Notes: a model not told the origin generated them from the letters alone. A DNA stretch of 64,000 nucleotides from Alistipes sp. (GCA_017436185.1 JAFSDP010000007.1:62001-126000), one strand, 5' to 3'. Shown: positions 35,618-43,509, counted from the first letter of the stretch. Translations and numbers: made by a program.

Positions 35618-36694
35618 CTATTCTTCAATTATGGCCGTCACCCGTATGCGACGCATCGGACGTGCGGCATCGTTGGTGACGAGCGTCAGGTATTCGCTTA
35701 CGAAGCCCGCCTGGGTGGGCGAAAGGGTCAGTCGCACGACCCCCGTGAGCGATTGTTGGGGAGCAATCGCCGTCCCCGTCTCGAATTGGGCCTGCACCCC
35801 GTTGCTGCACTCCACCGCACGGAGATACAACACGCCCGAGCCGTTGTTGGTGATGGTTATGCGACGCTCCAAGGGGCTGTTTGCACGTTTCACCGCCCCA
35901 AATTTAATGATATTTTCGCTTAATTGTACCTCGGGTGCCCCCTCTTTTCCCATTTTTGCGGGTTTGTCGATACCCACACCGTGCGCCATCAGAATGATTT
36001 GGGTCGGTTCGTTGTCGATGTAGAGACGGTATGAATCCTGAATCGTACCATAGCGAGGCGCCTCGGAGGGGTTTTTGTAGGTGAAGTTGATGCTCTCGGT
36101 GATGTCGGGTTGCAGCGAGGTGGGATAATGCAGCGTCATCAGCCCGCTCTGCTCGATAGGCTCCAGACGCAGTGTGCGGGCCTTGTCGGAGGTGTTGGTG
36201 ATGCCGATGGCCGACTGCATCTCGGCCCCGATATAAATATATGTATAGGCGCAATGGGTCGCCGAGAGACGAATGCCCCCTGCCGCCTCGATGGGATAAC
36301 GCTCGGCAATGCTCTTAGGACGGGGAGTCACCGTACCCTTGATTTCCAACACCGCCATCGGCTTTTCGGCCGTTCCCCAGACATAAAGTTTGCGATCGAA
36401 AATTCCGGGACGGCCATAAGGATCGTAGGTCACTCGCACCGTGGTGGAGTCGCCGGGGAGGATGGGCGAGCGTTGAAATTCGGGCACCGTGCAGCCGCAC
36501 GAGGTGGCTATGTTGCGGATAATGAGCGGTTTTCGAGAGTTGTTTACGGCTCGGAAGGTGCAGCTGACCTTGCCATCGGCCTCGCCAAAGGTGCCAAAAT
36601 CGTGGCTCACAGACTCGAAATGAAGCTGCGAAAGGGCTGATTTTGCCACTAAAAGCGTGAAAATGAGCAATATAAATCGTAGTTGCGACTTCAT
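35618..36694 (-). CDS. DUF1573-domain secreted protein
   Basis: A 358-residue protein with a signal peptide (AKSALSQ, about 22). The first domain (23-115) is DUF1573: HDFGTFGEADGKVSC, then NIATSCGCTVPEF with the conserved CGC, then PGDSTTVRVTYDP. Two more immunoglobulin-like segments follow, the last with LSENIIKFGAVKR near 265. The family is abundant in Bacteroidota and of unknown function; an envelope location is likely. It is 18 bases upstream of the NfnA-like gene on the same strand, though the functions look unrelated, so the grouping may be only transcriptional. Confidence 0.85.
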   Translation of the reverse strand: MKSQLRFILLIFTLLVAKSALSQLHFESVSHDFGTFGEADGKVSCTFRAVNNSRKPLIIRNIATSCGCTVPEFQRSPILPGDSTTVRVTYDPYGRPGIFDRKLYVWGTAEKPMAVLEIKGTVTPRPKSIAERYPIEAAGGIRLSATHCAYTYIYIGAEMQSAIGITNTSDKARTLRLEPIEQSGLMTLHYPTSLQPDITESINFTYKNPSEAPRYGTIQDSYRLYIDNEPTQIILMAHGVGIDKPAKMGKEGAPEVQLSENIIKFGAVKRANSPLERRITITNNGSGVLYLRAVECSNGVQAQFETGTAIAPQQSLTGVVRLTLSPTQAGFVSEYLTLVTNDAARPMRRIRVTAIIEE

Positions 36695-36714
36695 ATCAAA
36701 AGGTATTGATGATG

Positions 36715-36722
36715 CAAAGTTA
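36715..36722 (-). promoter_or_regulatory. -7 promoter element for the DUF1573 gene
   Basis: Minus-strand TAACTTTG, a perfect TAnnTTTG match, lies 20 bases upstream of the DUF1573 start. A TTG 22 bases further up could be the -33 element. Confidence 0.55.
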
Positions 36723-36751
36723 CATTTTTTGTGAATTTTTTTTGCAATAAT

Positions 36752-36782
36752 TTTGCGAGAATGAAATTTTGCCGTATATTTG
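36752..36782 (+). promoter_or_regulatory. Promoter of tRNA-Asn
   Basis: TTTG at 36752-36755, a 19-base spacer and TATATTTG at 36775-36782 make a full match to the Bacteroidota housekeeping promoter. The tRNA begins 34 bases later. Confidence 0.8.
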
Positions 36783-36815
36783 CACTCGCAAAACGGATAA
36801 CACCGCCAGCAAATT

Positions 36816-36889
36816 GCCTGAATAGCTCAGTTGGTTAGAGCACATGACTGTTAATCATGGGGTCCTAGGTTCAAGTCCTTGTTCAGGCG
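36816..36889 (+). tRNA. tRNA-Asn (GTT)
   Basis: 74 nt. The acceptor stem GCCTGAA pairs with TTCAGGC at 36882-36888. D-loop, anticodon arm (ACTGTTAAT, anticodon GTT at 36850-36852) and T-arm GTTCAAG are all regular, and CCA is not encoded. Between it and the tRNA-Val promoter (36890-36985) I see no gene. Confidence 0.96.
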
Positions 36890-36985
36890 CGATGCGCGAG
36901 GGTTGCGTAAGGTTCTTTACAAAGTGCAAAGGTGTCGGTACGGGAAATGACACGTGCAACGAAAATTAAAAATTTTTCAAAAAAG

Positions 36986-37016
36986 TTTGGAGTTTTCAAA
37001 AAAAGAGTTACCTTTG
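36986..37016 (+). promoter_or_regulatory. Promoter of tRNA-Val
   Basis: TTTG at 36986-36989, a 19-base spacer and TACCTTTG at 37009-37016 match the consensus. The tRNA starts 21 bases later. Confidence 0.78.
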
Positions 37017-37036
37017 CAGTCCCAAGCCATTTTTAC

Positions 37037-37111
37037 GGGAGCTTAGCTCAGCTGGTTTAGAGCATCTGCCTTACAAGCAGAGGGTCGGGGGTTCGAATCC
37101 CTCAGCTCCCA
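37037..37111 (+). tRNA. tRNA-Val (TAC)
   Basis: 75 nt. GGGAGCT pairs with AGCTCCC at 37104-37110. The anticodon stem TCTGC/GCAGA encloses CTTACAA with anticodon TAC at 37072-37074, and the T-arm GTTCGAATC is regular. A terminator follows within 10 bases. Confidence 0.97.
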
Positions 37112-37120
37112 CACCAAAAC

Positions 37121-37150
37121 AAAAAGCAGTCTTCACGGACTGCTTTTTTG
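37121..37150 (+). terminator. Terminator after tRNA-Val
   Basis: AAAAAGCAGTC at 37121-37131 pairs with GACTGCTTTTT at 37138-37148, with loop TTCACG and a T-tract. Confidence 0.9.
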
Positions 37151-37200
37151 TTTTACCGGTGCACTCCCCACAGGCAGCTTGGTATGGCAGTATGGGTAGT

Positions 37201-37327
37201 GGCTTGCACACATGGCCCTGCATCACTGCACCACGAGGGCTACGCAAGTAGCTATGCGCACTGTATAGACACAAAAAAAGAACAAATCTTGCGATTTGTC
37301 CTCTTTAGTAGCGGGGGGAGGCTCGAA
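37201..37327. repeat. Direct repeat, copy 1 (downstream region of initiator tRNA)
   Basis: About 127 bp, roughly 92% identical by eye to 37496-37623 at an offset of 295 bp. It contains ACACATGGCCCTGCATC, a hairpin with a T-run on the minus strand (terminator-like, 37270-37305) and, at its right end, a 3' fragment of the initiator tRNA gene. It is not coding. Confidence 0.85.
37306..37327 (-). pseudogene. 3' fragment of initiator tRNA-Met
   Basis: The minus strand carries the acceptor 3' strand and part of the T-arm (TTCGAGCC then CCCCCCGCTACTA) of tRNA-fMet, with one base deleted relative to the intact gene at 37604-37676. The homology then breaks off, so no complete tRNA can form here. Confidence 0.7.
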
Positions 37328-37337
37328 GCGTTAGCTC

Positions 37338-37395
37338 GCGGGGATACCGCATAGCGCAGACCGCAGGTCGAGCAATCAACACATTCTATCCCCGC
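37338..37395. repeat. Structured inverted repeat of unknown nature
   Basis: GCGGGGATA at 37338-37346 pairs with TATCCCCGC at 37387-37395. Between them GACCGCAGGTC is itself a small palindrome (37359-37369). The 58-base unit could fold as a branched RNA on either strand. It sits between the two copies of the tRNA-fMet downstream repeat and matches no RNA family I know. Confidence 0.5.
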
Positions 37396-37495
37396 AACCT
37401 CCGTTATTTAGTGAGTAGTACCCACCACGCTACAACGAGCGCTCGTTAGCATGCGCATTCACCGCAGGTGGCGTGGTGCAGTGGTGCAGGCCGAG

Positions 37496-37623
37496 GGCTT
37501 GCACACATGGCCCTGCATCGCTGCACCACGAGGGCTACGCAAGTAGCCATGCGCGCTGTATAGACACAAAAAAAGAACAAACCTCTCGATTTGTCCTCTT
37601 TAGTAGCGGGGGGAGGACTCGAA
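37496..37623. repeat. Direct repeat, copy 2 (downstream region of initiator tRNA)
   Basis: Second copy of the 37201-37327 sequence, continuous with the intact tRNA-fMet. It includes a weak hairpin with a T-run on the minus strand (about 37567-37600) that would terminate the tRNA transcript. Confidence 0.85.
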
Positions 37624-37676
37624 CCTCCGGCCTCCGGGTTATGAGCCCGACGAGCTACCAACTGCTCTACCCCGCG
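37604..37676 (-). tRNA. Initiator tRNA-fMet (CAT)
   Basis: 73 nt. It starts CGCGGGGTAGAGC, with the anticodon CAT in CTCATAA and the three consecutive G-C pairs (GGG/CCC) in the anticodon stem that mark initiator tRNA. Positions 1 and 72 (C and T) do not pair, another initiator feature needed for formylation. The T-arm is GGTTCGAGTCC. CCA is not encoded. Confidence 0.93.
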
Positions 37677-37722
37677 ATGTATCGTCGATTGGTCAGATGA
37701 CCTTTCTGTCGTTTTGCTGGTG

Positions 37723-37754
37723 CAAAGATAATACAAAAAACCATCAAAACCAAA
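37723..37754 (-). promoter_or_regulatory. Promoter of tRNA-fMet
   Basis: On the minus strand TTTG (37751-37754), a 20-base spacer and TATCTTTG (37723-37730) match the consensus, 47 bases before the tRNA. Confidence 0.72.
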
Positions 37755-37823
37755 TTTTAATTTTACTTGAAATCGGTTTCAGGTCGCTATCTGCTGATAA
37801 TGAGCAGAATATGTCGCAAAAAA

Positions 37824-38306
37824 TTATTTCTTGCGCAGGTAAATTTCAAAGCGAAATCCCAAAGGACGCTCCTCCGTAGGCTCAAAACGCTCCTGCTCGA
37901 CAAGCTCCCACTCCGTACGATCCCACGCCGGGAACGAGGTGTCGCCCGCAAAAGATTGCTCGACCACCGTCAAGTAGAACTTATCGGCCAGCGGCATCGC
38001 CTCGGCATAGATTTGCGCACCGCCAATCACGAAAACCTCCTCCTCGGGGTCAAACAGGGCTAACGCCTCCTCCAATGAGTGGGTCACCGTACACCCCTCA
38101 ATCGTCATCTCCTGGCGGGTAATGACTACATTATGTCGTTTTGGGAGCGGACGCCCCAACGACTCGTAGGTCTTGCGCCCCATCACCACCGGATGGCCCG
38201 TCGTGAGGGTACGGAAATGGCGCATATCCTCGGGGATATGCCACAAGAGGGCGTTCTGATCGCCGATGGTTCCATTCTCGGCTACGGCAACAATGACAGA
38301 GAGCAT
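37824..38306 (-). CDS. folA: Dihydrofolate reductase
   Basis: Reduces dihydrofolate to tetrahydrofolate with NADPH. The 160 residues are of usual length, with VAVAENGTIGDQNALLWHIPEDM (substrate site with an acidic residue in PED), the cofactor segments VVMGRKTYESLG and NVVITR, and EVFVIGGAQIYAEAM. It follows thyA on the same strand by 11 bases, so the enzyme that makes dihydrofolate and the one that recycles it are translated together. It is the last gene of the run 41091-37824. Confidence 0.97.
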   Translation of the reverse strand: MLSVIVAVAENGTIGDQNALLWHIPEDMRHFRTLTTGHPVVMGRKTYESLGRPLPKRHNVVITRQEMTIEGCTVTHSLEEALALFDPEEEVFVIGGAQIYAEAMPLADKFYLTVVEQSFAGDTSFPAWDRTEWELVEQERFEPTEERPLGFRFEIYLRKK

Positions 38307-38317
38307 AGGCAGCAGAT

Positions 38318-39211
38318 TTAGAAGGACATCGGGGCCTTAATCGTCGGCCAGGGATCGTATCCCTCCAACGTAAAATCCTCGTAACGGAAGTCGAAAATCG
38401 AGGTGCGTTCCTCGTTCAGGTGCATCGTCGGCAACTGACGAGGCGCACGGGAGAGCTGCTCATCGACCTGCTCCATATGGTTCAGGTAGAGGTGCGTATC
38501 GCCCAGCGTATGGACAAAATCGCCCGGTTTGAGTCCGCACACCTGCGCCATCATCATCGTCAGCAAGGCATACGAAGCAATGTTGAAGGGAACGCCCAAA
38601 AAGGTGTCGGCACTGCGCTGATAGAGTTGGCACGAAAGGCGACCCTCGGCCACATAGAACTGGAACAGCACGTGGCAGGGAGGCAGAGCCATATCCTCCA
38701 CCTCGGCCACATTCCACGCCGAAACAAGGATGCGACGCGACTCGGGATTGTGACGAATCAGCTCCACAGCCCCCTTAATCTGGTCAATCACACCCCCATC
38801 GGCCTTGGGCCACGAGCGCCACTGGTAGCCATAGACGTGGTTCAGATCGCCAAAGCGGTACCCCTCGATGGGCGACGGCGTGCCGGCGGCTGCCAGGAAG
38901 GTATCTCGATCGACAGGCAGCACAGCGTGGCGTACGCACAACTCGTTGTAGTAGCGGTAGGCGTCGTTATCCCAGATATGCACCCCGTTTTGCACCAGGT
39001 AGGCGATGTTCGTGTCGCCGCTCAAAAACCACAGAAGCTCGTGGATAACCCCCTTCAGAAAGACCTTCTTGGTGGTCAGTAGCGGGAAACCCGCTTCGAG
39101 GTTGAAGCGCATCTGGTAGCCAAAGACACTCTTGGTGCCGGTGCCGGTACGGTCGCCTCGGACGACACCCTCCGTTTTGATGCGACGGAGCAGATCGAGG
39201 TATTGTTGCAT
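38318..39211 (-). CDS. thyA: Thymidylate synthase
   Basis: Methylates dUMP to dTMP with methylene-tetrahydrofolate. The 297 residues contain [16 protein letters not shown] (phosphate site), the catalytic Cys179 in [33 protein letters not shown], and DTHLYLNH near the C-terminus. It is somewhat longer than the 264-residue E. coli enzyme because of an insert near 85-130. Its start is one base after the lpxH stop, and folA follows at 11 bases. Confidence 0.97.
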   Translation of the reverse strand: MQQYLDLLRRIKTEGVVRGDRTGTGTKSVFGYQMRFNLEAGFPLLTTKKVFLKGVIHELLWFLSGDTNIAYLVQNGVHIWDNDAYRYYNELCVRHAVLPVDRDTFLAAAGTPSPIEGYRFGDLNHVYGYQWRSWPKADGGVIDQIKGAVELIRHNPESRRILVSAWNVAEVEDMALPPCHVLFQFYVAEGRLSCQLYQRSADTFLGVPFNIASYALLTMMMAQVCGLKPGDFVHTLGDTHLYLNHMEQVDEQLSRAPRQLPTMHLNEERTSIFDFRYEDFTLEGYDPWPTIKAPMSF

Positions 39212-39212
39212 A

Positions 39213-39950
39213 TCAATCCAATTTTATCAAGGTAAGATTCCCCTCTTTGTCGAGTTGGGCGTACGAAGGGGTTAGATCCCAACAGCCGAGCGAGACCACG
39301 TGCAGCTCCTCCTCACGATAATCGCGCGGATAGTGCATATGTCCAAAGACAAAGTGGTCCACCGTATGGCTCTTGGCCCAATCACGGGCATAGTCGATCA
39401 GCGGCTCGGTCAAGGCCTCGGTAAAGTCATCGGCCGAGGCGTGTTTCTTGCGTGAAGAGGCACTCCAGGCCTGTCCGAAGCTCAGTGCCAGGTCGGGGTG
39501 TACCAACCACGAGAAGAGGCAGCGCAGCAGTCGGGAGCGGAAGCAGCTGTTCATCAGTTGCAGCATCCACTGCCCCTCGATGCGCATATTGTCGCCGTGA
39601 GCCACAAAAATTGTTCGACCGTCGAGCGTGAAGGTCTGCGGGGTGGTATAGAGTTCCACGCCGCACTCCTCGGTCAGGTACTCCCTCACCCACATATCGT
39701 GGTTGCCCGTCAGCATCACCACACGCACCCCGCTTTCGCTCAACTCGGCCAACTTGGCCAGCGTGCGGACAAAACCTTTGGGGACCACCTTGCGGTACTC
39801 GAACCAAAAGTCGAAAATATCGCCCACCAAAAAGAGGGTTTCGGCATCGGACTTCACAAAATCGAGCCAGGCCACGAACCGCTGTTCGGTGGCCTGTGCT
39901 TCGGCTTTCGTGCCGGCTCCCAGATGGATGTCCGAGGCGAAATAATGCAT
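39213..39950 (-). CDS. lpxH: UDP-2,3-diacylglucosamine pyrophosphatase (LpxH-type metallophosphatase)
   Basis: Cleaves UDP-2,3-diacylglucosamine to lipid X in lipid A synthesis, at the membrane surface. The 245 residues hold the metal-binding motifs of calcineurin-like phosphatases in order: ASDIHLG (5-11), [26 protein letters not shown], and [10 protein letters not shown] near the C-terminus. The DFWFEY variant is usual in LpxH of Bacteroidota. It starts one base after the thioredoxin-fold gene and ends one base before thyA, so it is part of one operon. LpxD, another lipid A gene, is at 61671. Confidence 0.9.
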   Translation of the reverse strand: MHYFASDIHLGAGTKAEAQATEQRFVAWLDFVKSDAETLFLVGDIFDFWFEYRKVVPKGFVRTLAKLAELSESGVRVVMLTGNHDMWVREYLTEECGVELYTTPQTFTLDGRTIFVAHGDNMRIEGQWMLQLMNSCFRSRLLRCLFSWLVHPDLALSFGQAWSASSRKKHASADDFTEALTEPLIDYARDWAKSHTVDHFVFGHMHYPRDYREEELHVVSLGCWDLTPSYAQLDKEGNLTLIKLD

Positions 39951-39951
39951 A

Positions 39952-41091
39952 TTAACGGGTCAGCACGTTAAGACGTTTGTCAAGCTCCTCGCCACGAATG
40001 TCACGACCGACAATCGAGCCCTCCTTATCGATGAGGAACGAGGTGGGCAGCTGCGTGACGTTGTACACGCCCAGCGACGTGGAGGCCTGACCACGCAGGT
40101 CGCTCACCGAGATCCAGGGCAGCTGTTGCTGCTGTACGGCGTTAATCCAGAGCGACTTCGAGGTATCGATGGCCACCTGATAAACCTCAAACGGAGTTGC
40201 TGCCTCGTGGTACTTGGCGTAGATCTCCTTCAACTCGGCGTTCAGCACGGTGCTGTTGCCCAGCTGGGCCGACCAGAAGTCGAGCATAATCACCTTACCC
40301 TTGAGCGATGAGAGTTTAATCTTCTTGCCGTAGATGTCCTGCAACTCCAGGTCGGGGAAGGCCGACTCCTCAATCTCACAGGCCAGCTTCTCGGTGGCCT
40401 CCATGCGGTTAATGTCACCACGCAACATCACCAGGTAGGGCGAGTTGGGATAGAGATCGGCAATCGCCTCGGCCACGTTGCGGTAGTGAATCACATCACT
40501 CACACCATCGACCAGGTAGCGGTCGCCCGGCAGACGCTGATAGATGGCATAGACAGCCGCCAACGAGGCCTTATGCTCGGCAATGAAGCGGAGCTGCTCA
40601 CGACGGATGGCATAATAGGTATCGGTGTACTGCTTGATCAGCTCGCCACGAGTCTGCTCCGAGAGGGTGTTGTCGGCCAGCTTGCGGGCGATGTCGTCCA
40701 ACTGCTGGGCACCTGCCACGAAGGGCTGATAGAAGACACGCACTAACTCCGACTCCTTGGAGCCCTCGACGGTGTAGTTGCGGGTGATGTTGCCCACCGA
40801 GCTGACCGTCAGACGGTCGCCGGCACTCAGGAACAACGGAATGCGCTCGCCCTCGTACAAGAGGTTGTAGATGGCCGGACTCTTGGGGCCCTCCTCGAGG
40901 GTGAAGAGGTAGTTGCCTTCGTTGTCGAGGGCGGCGGTGTCGATGACGCTCTGCTGCATCATCGAGACCTGCTCGAGGTAAATCTCCTTCTGCTCGCCGG
41001 CCGCCATACGACCTGCGATTTCCACTTTTGACGATTGGCAACCGACAAGCAAGGTGGCTGCGGCGGCCAGACCAATGATGAGTTTATTCAT
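39952..41091 (-). CDS. Thioredoxin-fold lipoprotein without the CxxC active site
   Basis: The 379-residue protein has a lipobox (LLVGCQSS, Cys18), an N-terminal DUF4369-like beta domain (25-120), a helical middle and a C-terminal TlpA/AhpC-like thioredoxin domain (about 240-375) with LQDIYGKKIKLSSLKGKVIMLDFW, the cis-proline region TQLPTSFLID and GSIVGRDIRG. Where family members have WCxPC, this one reads QLGNS (276-280), so both redox cysteines are gone. It cannot be a disulfide reductase; a binding or scaffold role is possible. It leads the operon with lpxH, thyA and folA. Compare the intact CxxC relative at 60617. Confidence 0.85.
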   Translation of the reverse strand: MNKLIIGLAAAATLLVGCQSSKVEIAGRMAAGEQKEIYLEQVSMMQQSVIDTAALDNEGNYLFTLEEGPKSPAIYNLLYEGERIPLFLSAGDRLTVSSVGNITRNYTVEGSKESELVRVFYQPFVAGAQQLDDIARKLADNTLSEQTRGELIKQYTDTYYAIRREQLRFIAEHKASLAAVYAIYQRLPGDRYLVDGVSDVIHYRNVAEAIADLYPNSPYLVMLRGDINRMEATEKLACEIEESAFPDLELQDIYGKKIKLSSLKGKVIMLDFWSAQLGNSTVLNAELKEIYAKYHEAATPFEVYQVAIDTSKSLWINAVQQQQLPWISVSDLRGQASTSLGVYNVTQLPTSFLIDKEGSIVGRDIRGEELDKRLNVLTR

Positions 41092-41125
41092 AAGTAAAGT
41101 TAGCGTTTCTTACGTGTTAATAGAG

Positions 41126-41133
41126 CAAAGGTA
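41126..41133 (-). promoter_or_regulatory. -7 element for the thioredoxin-fold/lpxH/thyA/folA operon
   Basis: Minus-strand TACCTTTG is a perfect TAnnTTTG match, 34 bases upstream of the start at 41091. No clear -33 element at the usual distance. Confidence 0.5.
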
Positions 41134-41158
41134 GCTTTTTTTCTCAAATAACGCACAT

Positions 41159-41842
41159 TTATTTGCCCGAATTGCGCTGATGACCGCCGTTTTTGGTGAA
41201 ATTACGACCGTGACCGGCGACCGTGTTGCGCTTTTGGCGGGCATTTTGCGGCGTGCGCCCCTTCACGGGACGTGCCGAAAGGTGCTGTTTGTAGTCGCTT
41301 CGGAGTTGATTGAGTGCCTCTTCGCTCAACGAAATAACACCCTCGGACATCTCGCGCAGGTCTTTGGCGATGACCTCGTTGTTGGGGTGCTCCTGGTTGT
41401 ACTCGAAGCTCTTGGCACGCATATAACGGGCCACGTTGTCGATGGCCTCGGCCGTACGTTCGGTAGCCCCCTCTTCGGCCAAACGGCGCACCATACGCTC
41501 GACATACTTGCCGTAGTGCTTGTGGCGGATGCGCCCCTGCGAGTAGCTTAGCTGTCGGGGCTGAATGGCCAAATCTTCGCGCGAAGGACGGGGATAGGGC
41601 GAATCGACATCGAGCTGAAAATCAGACATAATGAAGAGGTGATCCCAGAGCTTGTGTGTATAGTCGGCCGTGTCACGCAGCAGCGGGAAAAGGTTACCCA
41701 TTACGGCAATGACGGCTCGTGCCTGACGGTTGCGCTCGTGGCGATCTTCGATCTCCATCAGCGAATCGATCATCTCGTGAATGTGACGTCCATACTCGGG
41801 CAGATAGAGCTTGCGACGCGTGTAGTTGTAATTCTTTTTCAT
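41159..41842 (-). CDS. DUF4290-domain protein
   Basis: A 227-residue soluble protein; the ATG at 41842 (MKKNYNYTRRKLYLPEYGRHI) is preferred over the longer open frame to 41992 because conserved sequence begins there. It has the DUF4290 features LYLPEYGRHIHEMID, AVIAVMGNLFP, DYTHKLWDHL and YPRPSRED, and a basic, disordered C-terminal tail (RQKRNTVAGHGRNF). The family is confined to Bacteroidota as far as I know and has no known function. Its stop lies about 25 bases upstream of the promoter of the next minus-strand operon. Confidence 0.82.
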   Translation of the reverse strand: MKKNYNYTRRKLYLPEYGRHIHEMIDSLMEIEDRHERNRQARAVIAVMGNLFPLLRDTADYTHKLWDHLFIMSDFQLDVDSPYPRPSREDLAIQPRQLSYSQGRIRHKHYGKYVERMVRRLAEEGATERTAEAIDNVARYMRAKSFEYNQEHPNNEVIAKDLREMSEGVISLSEEALNQLRSDYKQHLSARPVKGRTPQNARQKRNTVAGHGRNFTKNGGHQRNSGK

Positions 41843-42024
41843 TCTGTTTTGACAATGGGGAGGTGATTCATTTTGGCGCAAAAGAGCTGTGTTCGAGGCC
41901 TTCGGATAGCACTTCGAGTCTTCTACTGCTCCCCCTTTTAGGCCGCACGCCCCATTGGGCATTGACGGCGAGAATTTGTAGTTTTGATGCACAAAAATAG
42001 CGAAATTTTAATTATTTACAAATT

Positions 42025-43161
42025 ATGACCAGGGTTTTGATAGTGGACCATTCAAAAAGTATGCGAAACACCTTGCGCGAACGCTTGGAATACGAAGGAT
42101 TGCAAACCACCACCGTCGAGAGCGACGAGTTGGCCCAAGGGGTGCTGCGCCGCCACCGCTTCGATTTGATACTCACCGACTACCCTCCCACCCTCGAGGC
42201 CGACCTGCCGTTCATCGTTCTCTCGAACGAGGCGACCATCGAGGCGGCTGTGGAGGCCGTCCGAAGCGGAGCGGAGGATTTCCTGCCCCGCCCCATCGAC
42301 ATGAATCGTCTCTTGGGGGCTATTCGGCGGGTGGTGGCGAGCCGCGAGGGCGAGCCGGCTCCCACCCAACGACCGACTATGCGCCGAGCACGCACCGCCA
42401 AGCCGAGCGGAGCGAGCGAAGCCATCATCGGCTCGTCGCCCCAGATGCAACACCTCAGGGCCTTGATCGAGAAGGTGGCGCCGTGCGAGGCGAGGGTGCT
42501 TATCACGGGCGAAAACGGCACGGGCAAAGAGCTGGTTGCCAAGCACCTGCACGCCGCAAGCCCTCGGGCCTCGGCCCCGTTCATCGAGGTGAATTGCGCC
42601 GCCATCCCCTCGGAACTTATCGAGAGTGAGCTCTTCGGTCACGAACGTGGGGCCTTCACCTCGGCCATCAAACAGCGCAAAGGAAAATTCGAGCTGGCCG
42701 ATGGCGGCACCCTCTTTATGGATGAGATAGGCGATATGTCGTTGGCTGCCCAGGCCAAGGTGTTGCGAGCGCTGCAGGAGCGAAAGATCTGCCGTGTGGG
42801 GAGCGATCGGGATATCGAGGTCAATGTGCGGGTCATCGCCGCTACGAATAAGGACCTGAGGGAGGAGATTCGCCTGGGCCACTTTCGGGAGGATTTGTAC
42901 CACCGCATCGGAGTGGTGGTGATTCGTGTGCCGGCCCTTCGGGAACACGCCGCCGACATTCCTGCCCTGACGGAACATTTCCTGCAACAGATCGCTTCGG
43001 AATACCAACACGACATAAAATCCATCGAGCCGGAGGCCCTCACGGCCCTGCAAGAGAAGGGGTGGAGCGGCAACATTCGCGAGCTTCGCAACGTGGTGGA
43101 GCGATTGACGATCCTTTCGGGCGAAAAAATTACCGCCGCCGACGTACAGCTCTATTGCTAA
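42025..43161 (+). CDS. Sigma-54-dependent activator with degenerate receiver and no DNA-binding domain
   Basis: AAA+ activator of sigma-54 RNA polymerase, 378 residues. The receiver-like N-terminus (1-100) keeps Asp52 in LILTDYPP but reads VDHS where two acidic residues are usual, lacks the following loop-helix, and has Arg89 for the conserved lysine. The AAA+ domain (about 133-365) has Walker A GENGTGKE (162-169), a GAFTSA loop (209-214, Ser for Gly in GAFTGA) and Walker B FMDEIGD (231-237). The chain stops at ADVQLYC, where Fis-type members continue with a helix-turn-helix. It may therefore act in solution or together with another protein. No histidine kinase is adjacent. Confidence 0.9.
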   Translation: MTRVLIVDHSKSMRNTLRERLEYEGLQTTTVESDELAQGVLRRHRFDLILTDYPPTLEADLPFIVLSNEATIEAAVEAVRSGAEDFLPRPIDMNRLLGAIRRVVASREGEPAPTQRPTMRRARTAKPSGASEAIIGSSPQMQHLRALIEKVAPCEARVLITGENGTGKELVAKHLHAASPRASAPFIEVNCAAIPSELIESELFGHERGAFTSAIKQRKGKFELADGGTLFMDEIGDMSLAAQAKVLRALQERKICRVGSDRDIEVNVRVIAATNKDLREEIRLGHFREDLYHRIGVVVIRVPALREHAADIPALTEHFLQQIASEYQHDIKSIEPEALTALQEKGWSGNIRELRNVVERLTILSGEKITAADVQLYC

Positions 43162-43231
43162 GGATATGAGCACGTTACGACCGTTTTGACGAGACAGTGG
43201 GCTAAATTTTTGAAATTTTTTTACGAAATTA

Positions 43232-43263
43232 TTTGCACAATTGCCAATTTCGCCCTACATTTG
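43232..43263 (+). promoter_or_regulatory. Promoter of tRNA-Arg
   Basis: TTTG at 43232-43235, a 20-base spacer and TACATTTG at 43256-43263 match the consensus; the tRNA starts 13 bases later. The 70 bases before it, after the sigma-54 gene, show nothing else. Confidence 0.78.
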
Positions 43264-43275
43264 CATTCGCAATTC

Positions 43276-43349
43276 GGCACCGTAGCTTAATTGAATAGAG
43301 CATCTGACTACGGATCAGAAGGTTACAGGTTTGAGTCCTGTCGGTGTCA
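43276..43349 (+). tRNA. tRNA-Arg (ACG)
   Basis: 74 nt. GGCACCG pairs with CGGTGTC (one G-T). The anticodon stem TCTGA/TCAGA encloses CTACGGA with anticodon ACG at 43310-43312, and the T-arm is GGTTTGAGTCC. It marks the left edge of the accessory island. Confidence 0.95.
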
Positions 43350-43355
43350 CAAGCG

Positions 43356-43390
43356 CAGGCGATCTTCGAAAGAGGGTCGCCTGTTTTGTT
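43356..43390 (+). terminator. Terminator after tRNA-Arg
   Basis: CAGGCGA at 43356-43362 pairs with TCGCCTG at 43377-43383, with further pairing inside, followed by TTTTGTTGTT. Confidence 0.82.
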
Positions 43391-43408
43391 GTTGCCCATA
43401 TCGCCCAA

Positions 43409-43509
43409 AAACGAGCCACGAGCCCACGTGCGTGGGCAATGCTATCGAATTGTTGTTTACACCCATACCCCTGAAAGGGGTGCTTTGGGGTCGCGACGGG
43501 CGATCACGA
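43409..43509. repeat. Island-flanking repeat, left copy (tRNA-Gly-related element)
   Basis: About 100 bp, roughly 80-85% identical by eye to 57281-57383, in the same orientation. Shared parts include GCCCACGTGCGTGGGCAATG (a palindromic start), CCCCTGAAAGGGG and GGGGTCGCGACGGGCGA. The left end is a decayed form of the tRNA-Gly 3' end that is still clear in the right copy. It is not coding. Confidence 0.8.

Noticed and set aside
36890..36985. Terminator after tRNA-Asn (GCGCGATGCGC)
   Set aside because: The palindrome is short and has no T-tract; read-through into the tRNA-Val promoter region remains possible.
37201..37623. Possible CRISPR-like or tandem-repeat array in the tRNA region
   Set aside because: There are only two copies, 127 bp long and 295 bp apart, with a tRNA fragment inside; no short regularly spaced repeats and no cas genes.
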